DNA of 64,000 bases from Trichuris trichiura (lineage: Eukaryota; Nematoda; Enoplea; Trichinellida; Trichuridae), in assembly GCA_037903355.1 (NCBI GenBank), contig JBAJFE010000023.1, positions 1,116,001-1,180,000 of the forward strand. The letters are read 5' to 3'. Every line of letters starts with the position of its first letter. The stretch's first letter is position 1. This document shows, piece after piece, positions 57,601-64,000 of the stretch. Made by a program: the position numbers and the translations under genes. The notes beneath the pieces were generated by a model, which was not told the DNA's origin, did not search any database, and saw only the letters and a list, made by a program, of their open reading frames with translations.

Positions 57601-60600
57601 AGCAATGGAATTTTTGTAAGATTCTGTGAATACGTGTTTGAAATTCTCTTGAGGACAACGTAGACGTTTAAAGACTAACGTAACCTCCAAAAGCTTTCCC
57701 GTTTTGGTTGCCGGTGGTTTATTTCTGCCAATGCTGCTCAAGAGAGTACCGTTTCTTCACATGTCCAACTGTTTCAGTCTTCAACGTGCAGAGCCATTAT
57801 CGTTTCAAGCTTATCGAGTGTTTTTCAAAGAATCATTATTTCTTCTGCAACGTGGTTTTCAAGCAAGTGTGGAGAGAGTTTTCTTCTGTTTGTCACTATC
57901 TGTAACGCCTGTCAGGCGATTTTGCCAAGTTCATCGAATTAAGCATTATGGATGTTAAGCCAATTTGGCGCTTTCGTGGCAAGTATCTGTACTAGTGGAA
58001 ATGTGATGACAAGGACTATTCACTGTTCCGGCTGCTTATGGTGAATTCGCAAGCTTTAGTGCTCAGAATGAACGGTTTCAAGCATTGGTTATATCCGCCA
58101 GAAGTGGCATATCTTCATGCAATCGCCATTCATGTTCGGTGCTTTGCTGGGCTATGCAAGAGGTACGCTTTTCGCAATTGTATTTGTGTTTGTTCCCTCT
58201 ATGTCACCGATGAACTTTTGTTCTCTGAAGTTTTGTCGACTGCAGTGCCTCTTAATATCGCTTGTAGGTACTGTTTGTTGATATCGTCGAGTATAGTGCG
58301 TGCTCTTGAACATGTGCGGTACTATTGAAGGTTCTCCTTTACTCTCCATGGGAACAATGGTCAGGCGAGTGGCAAAGTTCCAAGGTGTATCAAATTCTCT
58401 ACTTCAATGTCCATCAGAGATGAAAGTGCACCCCTTTTTGAAACGCCACATCCTGAGCGGGTCGCTCTGTTCCACTGCCAAAGTTGCTTGAAGTCCAGAG
58501 TAGACTCATTTAGTGCTGTTGAAGAAAGACGGAACTTTGTGAAATTTGACCTTTTCTAATCATCGCAAGAAACTGATCGTGCTTGTTACTGTATCTGAAC
58601 TCTCGCAAAGTCACCTAAAAGAAATGGTTAAAATATTGCTGAGGGAACGATGGTGTATGCTTGAAACAGAAGCTAAATAGCAGAAGTGGAAGTAGCTCTT
58701 CTCGACCCTGTTGTGTTTTGATAGAGTCTATTCGTCGTTCGTGCTTTTGCTCCGCGTAGAACATCGTGGAAGTTCTCCTGAGGCACTTTTGCGACAATAT
58801 TCAACTGCTGTTTAGTTCGCTACAGTTATGGAGCATACGGCGAAGGATCATGTGTTTCTGTCAGTGTGCAAGGCGCAGTATGCAGCGGAAATTTGTATTT
58901 CTACTTGGCCGATGTTCGAACATACGATTAGTGTCAATGGGTTTCCGAAATCGTTTGTCTTGTCCAGCGTAGTGTAACATTGCTATGCTTTCCTGGAAAT
59001 TCGCACTGATTCAGGCATTAGCGTTGTATGTTAGATTCTGCGTATGAGTATCATGAATGGATGTAAGAGAAGCTGGAAATTGGCCACTGTGAAGTTTGCG
59101 TAAGCAGTGGGATCTTTGTAGTTGAAGTATTCCATGTTCTCAATGGTTTTCGGTGAAGTTTATCTTGGTAGCGCTTGGCGTTCTGAGTCGAACACTTGTG
59201 CCTTCTCAGAGTACTTCTTACGAGAGCGGCATACTGTTGGATCCATGGTTTTCTTGGAACAACAAATTGTGGATAAGCAGGGGAACTGTCAAAGTTAGCT
59301 CACTAGACAAGCTGTGTCGTCTGTACAGCTGTTTGAACTACGTTCGGTTCTACATGTGTAATCATCATAAAGGCTTCACCAAAGTTGATTTCCTGATCAA
59401 TAAGTTTATGATAACGTATCCCCTGTGTCGTAGTTTCCATTTGCTTTGTTATTGCCGGACCCTTTTGTTTATGGTGTGCTGACCGATCGTTCGCTATGGG
59501 GCTGTCTATGGTCTGCAGGAGTATCCAAAGGAATCGGCCGGAGGTGGGTCAAGTATTCTGCGGGGCACTGCAAGTGACCATGTGAACATCGTTCGATGTT
59601 ATCCAACTGCACTTCAATCAGTTACTTCATTGCAAGTGGTGCCTGCACCTATGATTCGTCTGAGAGGACATCTTAAAACAGTCAGCTGCCAGTCAAAGAA
59701 TTCTGACAGCAGTTATTTGGTTAGACCGCTGTAGTCCTTCCTGCACCAGTTTTTTCTTGGATGAAGTCTGAAAGCGAAATGATGCACACTGTAAATTAAC
59801 AGCTGCTGACCTTGCATGGGCAGGGAACGCTTCACGTTGAACGGCATAAATAGTTTCCATTTCTTAACCGCAGTGGTTGAAGTGGGCTTTATCCATCGCG
59901 AAAGTGTGAGCATAATCAGCTTTGGACGTTTTTCCTTCAACTTTATTCCGTGATTAGTGGGAGAGACGGTTGTAAGGATATTCTGCTTTCATGAAAATAG
60001 AATATGGTTTGGCAAAAAGTACCTTTGATGTTTCTGGTTTGTGGAAGTGGAAGTACTTGGTTTACAATTAAAGCGTCCCTTGACTAGCTGGCTCACTCAA
60101 CCGTTCAAGTTATGTTCACACTATTCAGTGGGGTTTGCTACTCTTCAAACAATAGCTTAAGTAAGAGATAGAAAGTTCGTTGCTGGAGATTCAAGCTGTG
60201 TTGTGGACCTTTGACTTCGGATGAAAGCGTAAGTTTGACTATTTCGTTGCTTTTGCTCGCGTCGCTTAGTTTTTGATGCATAAGAAAGACATACCGACTA
60301 CTATGTTGGATGTGCAAAGTATTGTACGACGTACATGCGCTTTGTTGACCATCTTAGAGCACTATGCATAACAATAGCAGCTGGTTTGCAATCCTTTCGC
60401 TTTCAGAATGTCCTGTTTGCAAGCACGTCCTACAACTTTTGAATTATTCTCCATTTGCATGTCCTGGGCATCCTGGAATATATGCGCAGCAAAACTTGGA
60501 TTGATAAGAGACATGTGTTTAGGCTTAAGATGCAGACCTTTCCTCTACCTGATGCAGTTAGTGGCTGCTTATCCGACAAGTATAAGTGTGCTCAGATTGC

Positions 60601-60769
60601 TTCCCTGGTGTTACTGGTGCGAGTACATTTTGTACCACGGAAGAAGACGAAAGATACGGCCATGTTGGTACTTCGCTCTCTGCGGCAAGCGTATAGTCTT
60701 TCACATGTCTACTTTTGGCGTTTCCGTTTCATGGAAACCACTCTGAACATCGGAAGAACTGGGAAAACG
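51655..60769. repeat. Tandem array, higher-order unit 2
   Basis: Second copy of the array unit, typically around 90 percent like unit 1 by eye, with indels. Positions 59698-60410 have no mismatch to 50211-50923. No frame of useful length is conserved in both copies apart from those in that tract. Confidence 0.85.
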
Positions 60770-62720
60770 GCCTTCACATCCACAGTTTCTCAAAGGTAAA
60801 TGTTGTACTGCGGACGAATTGCGTCACTCTAATTGCCTACGTGGACACCAAGCTTGCTATGGACACGTTGAAATCCTTTTTTCATATCCAATGCATAGTG
60901 GAGTGAAGGAAACGAAGTGTCGATATTCGAGGGAGTCTGAAATTGAATGTTTTTAAATTCATATGTCTTCCAAAAGGCTGAAGCGAAGTGATTTCCTTTA
61001 AGGTACGTATTCAGTAACGAGTTGTGTCCTGTATGATTTTCGACTGTTTTAATGCATCAGTGCTTTGGTAGCACTTGTGTACTAACAAATATAACTTTGT
61101 CTCTCGCTATGGTCCTCAGCTCATAATGTACCTCAACGAACGACCAGACGAGGCATCGCCATGTATGTCTTAGGGAAAATCAATCACGCAAGTGCGGAAG
61201 AAATAAGTGCTTTGTCCCAGGCGCTGTTTCCAGTTACGGCTAAGGGCAATGGGTGCGTCAAATTGTTGATCATGGTCAACTTTGTCACGCAAGAAATGGT
61301 TTTGATGGTATTTCTCACTTCGCCGTGCATTAAGGTTTGATTCTTCTGTGATACATGCGTGAAGCCTTACTGACGCAGGAGCAATGTGAAGTGCAGAGTA
61401 ATCACAGTTCGCTGTACGTAAAATTATTGAAGTCTGCTGTTTCGGATTCTACGACTAATACTAGCGGCAGATCTGGCATGAAAGTATTAGTTTCGTTCAC
61501 GTGATCAATTTTCAAGGACTGGATACTGTTCGACGGTGATCGTTTGCTCTTTTCCGCTACTACTGACGGCGAATTCGCTTGTGAAACCCATGCGTGTTGT
61601 GACCGGAACCATGAATTCTGACAATTCAGTCTTTCAACAACCTAGAAGTCCTGGAGGAGTTATTAAACTTTCACAGAAGTGTTCGCAGGTGGGGCACTAC
61701 CATTTCACGAAGATTAAATTCTGCAAGCGCTTAGACTTGTCGAATGCAGGAAAGTCAGTTGGAGGACAAGCTTGTTTCAGCCATCTCCCCAGCTTCCGTT
61801 GTCTAACAGAAAGGCAAAAAAATACGGTCGTCTTGTCGGCGTATGCTGCTTCCTGATGGATTGTTAAATGTTCACAGAAATGTTCGTAAGCAGGACATCG
61901 GTATCTGACGGCAATTAAATTACGACGGCTAAATGCTCCCTGCAAGTGCCTGAAGTCGTCGAATGTTTATTGGGCTTTCAAAAAGTAAGACGGCGGACAA
62001 AAGGCGAAATCTTTTCAAGTTCTCACTTTCTGTAAAAGAGGATGTTTTCATGATGATCAATCGCGTCCAGTCGCGAAAACAAATTTCTCTTTCTTCTTTG
62101 GAAGCTTTCACTTTTTTCTTGATCCTCCGACTCGTGAATGAATACATTCAGCGCTGCGTCTTGCAGCTGCTTGAATTTTTCCTTCTGAAATCTTTAGAGA
62201 GTATGTTTCCGTTGCAGGTCGTATGTAAAAGTATATGATATTTCATATCTCGTACAGTTTCTGAATGCTGTAGTCTTACAGGTTGCCGTGCTTTATGATA
62301 TGACAACCGCGACAAGATAGCGGTAATCGTTAGAACAGGTATTTGTGATGTTACGAATAGCTCAAACGGGAGCACTATATCTATTGGGCTTTCAAGTAAG
62401 TCAGACAACGTACAAATGACAAAACTTTTCAAGTTCTGATATTCAGTAAGAGAGTACGTTATCGTGATGATTCGTCGCATTTTCTCCTTTGAGACCTTTC
62501 ACTTTTTTCATGATTCCTTGCAGTCGTAAATGAGCGCTGCGTCATGCAGCTGCTTGAATTTTCACTAAATTTCCGAAGCTTTGCATTTTGTAATCGTCTG
62601 AAATTTTTAGAGCGCAGGTAAGTGATGTAAAAGTGCATGTTTTCATGACAGTCAAGGGCGCAGTGGCCTAAACGAATTTCGTTTTCTCCTTTGGGACCTT
62701 TCACTTTTTCGTGATTGGTT
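60770..62720. repeat. Tandem array, partial and more diverged third copy
   Basis: The sequence switches at about 60770 to a version of what lies near 45.86-46.3 kb and 55.5-55.8 kb. It then continues with versions of 47.5-47.9 kb and 57.0-57.4 kb (for example GAATGAATACATTCAGCGCTG near 62135). Part of the unit is missing, and shorter internal duplications appear near 61.66-61.90 kb and 62.38-62.79 kb. Similarity fades at about 62.7 kb. Confidence 0.75.
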
Positions 62721-63088
62721 GGTTATTTGCTTCTCCGTTATTTAAACTTTAATCTGTACTGGTCAGTTGTTTGCAAGAAAAGTAAGTCAGACAACGTACA
62801 AAAGTTAGTGTATGTAAGTAAAGGGTGATAATGATTAGCCCAGTGACGGCGGCACTGATTGCTCAAGTCTAGGTCAATTCTGATTAGTCAGTTTCCTATT
62901 AATGCCCATCATCCATTGAATGGAAACTGTCTTGCCTCAACTTTAGCACGAAAACTAATCAGCTGCCGATTAACACCTGTTGTACAGCACTGCGTAGGCT
63001 AAGAAAAATGAATCGTATTGAATAGGTTTATTGGATGTCTATTACAACTAGTGCATGTAAAACACAGATGAATAGATTGCAGAAGAGG
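62721..63088. other. Junction between array and transposase, nothing recognised
   Basis: No frame or repeat stands out. The 3' end of the Tigger-like element should lie in or near this stretch, but I could not identify its terminal repeat. Confidence 0.4.
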
Positions 63089-64000
63089 TTAAACATGATG
63101 CATGATGCAGTGAACATTAATTGCACGGGACAAAACGACTAAGCTAAGAATGGTCTCGCCACTGTCTGACAGTTCATCGTCTTCTGTGTCGTGAAACAGG
63201 GTAGAAAAAGAGCACTTTCGAAAAGATTTCATAACAGTTTCCGACTTTACTTTGCTGCATGCCTTTATTACGAACTGGAACAGCAAACTGAGCGATGGAG
63301 TTCGCATTCGTCCGCCGGCTGTGTACCTTTTCTGCCCGTTTATTATACATTCTTTCTACTCTTCTCGCATGAAGTCTTTGAAGGGCTTATTAATGCAAAC
63401 GTCCAGCGGTTGCAGAACTGATGTAAGTTCATCAGGAATCGCGACTGTTTCTATTTTGCATTTCTTTAAATGTGATTTTATTGCTTCAGCTATGTGACTT
63501 CGGAATGAGTCGCACACCAGTAAACTTCTGCTGTTACTATGCCCAGGTCTTTTTCCCCCAGATGTTGTCAACCCACAAGCTCACACCCTGTTCATCCATC
63601 CAGCCGTTCTCGTGAAAGTGGACAAAGGCGCCAGAAGGAAAATCTTCTATTGGCCTTCTCTTCCTCTTAAATATGACCATGGACTTCAGCTTCATTCCAT
63701 TAGCCAGGCAGGACAGCACACCACTGTGAAGTGAGTTCTTTCATGTCTCATGCTTTTCACTAGAATAAATTTTGTGGCTTTACTATGTATGGTTCCATTG
63801 CCAATAATACCGGAAAATGTTGGCGTCTCGTCCATATTACTGATGTTGCCCAGTGGAAGGTTATTTCCTCTTGTCAGATTACTGACATGCGTGGAAATAC
63901 AATTTCGTGAGATAGAGCGCAGTTTTATTTCTTCCGTAAAACCGTTTCTACGTTTGCTTGTTTGGAGATCGTACGCTAAGCTTTTTCAGAAAAGATAAGT
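63089..64000 (-). pseudogene. Tigger/pogo-type DDE transposase, frameshifted, runs off window
   Basis: On the minus strand, frames read one after another from the window edge: ISNMDETPTF (first catalytic Asp), then SCLANGMKLKSMVIFKRK, then SLLVCDSFRSH (second Asp), then LQPLDVCINKPFK (third Asp), and finally VMKSFRKCSFS. These are the DDE_1 landmarks of Tigger/pogo/jerky transposases in the right order. The reading frame changes after FTVV (near 63720), in the run GGGGGAAAAAG (near 63555), and again after FKDFMREE (near 63356). The copy is therefore not functional as it stands. The N-terminal DNA-binding part lies beyond the window. Confidence 0.88.

Noticed and set aside
1..64000. CRISPR arrays, bacterial operons, rRNA genes
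   Set aside because: None seen. The gene structure is eukaryotic, and the only tandem repeats are the 30-bp, 44-bp and multi-kilobase units described.

Overview
This looks like nuclear DNA of a small, intron-rich animal, most plausibly a nematode. The protein-coding genes are split by many very short introns (mostly 44-70 nt, a few 35-41 nt) with GT..AG borders, which rules out bacteria. A perfect-looking inverted block of TTAGGC/GCCTAA units at about 20.7 kb matches the nematode telomere repeat. A clade I (Trichuris/Trichinella-like) worm is my guess, but the species is not proven from the sequence.

Layout. Positions 1-7051 form a large imperfect palindrome: two roughly 2.8-3.2 kb arms around a 1.05 kb spacer. 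It carries a solo LTR with a 5-bp target duplication in one arm only, copia-type remnants, and a 30-bp tandem repeat whose copy number differs between arms. Positions 7.2-11.0 kb hold a possible unassigned gene, a possible small secreted peptide gene, and a clear seven-exon acyl-CoA thioesterase gene (ACOT8 type). Positions 11.0-11.9 kb are AT-rich with several hairpins. Positions 11,927-15,646 form a second large palindrome, and a non-autonomous Tigger/pogo-like DNA transposon (15,657-16,545) lies ten bases beyond it.

Positions 17.3-38.0 kb are the gene-bearing core: a DEAD-box RNA helicase of the DBP5/DDX19 type (minus strand), an alpha-L-fucosidase (eight exons), a C-terminal-motor kinesin of the kinesin-14 family (twelve exons), and a four-EF-hand calmodulin/troponin-C-like protein (five exons). 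Between them I could build several small unassigned spliced gene models (about 70, 75, 117 and 246 aa). A 295-bp MITE-like inverted repeat and the telomere-like hairpin also sit here. The four identified genes serve unrelated housekeeping roles (mRNA export, lysosomal glycan breakdown, spindle mechanics, calcium sensing) and show no sign of being one pathway.

Positions 38.0-41.4 kb look empty. Positions about 41.4-62.7 kb are a long tandem array: two higher-order units of about 9.5-10.3 kb plus a partial third. Each is built from internally related sub-blocks, none keeps a conserved reading frame, and copies share a 713-bp tract with no mismatch. The window ends (63.1-64.0 kb, minus strand) in a frameshifted Tigger/pogo-type (DDE) transposase that runs off the edge.
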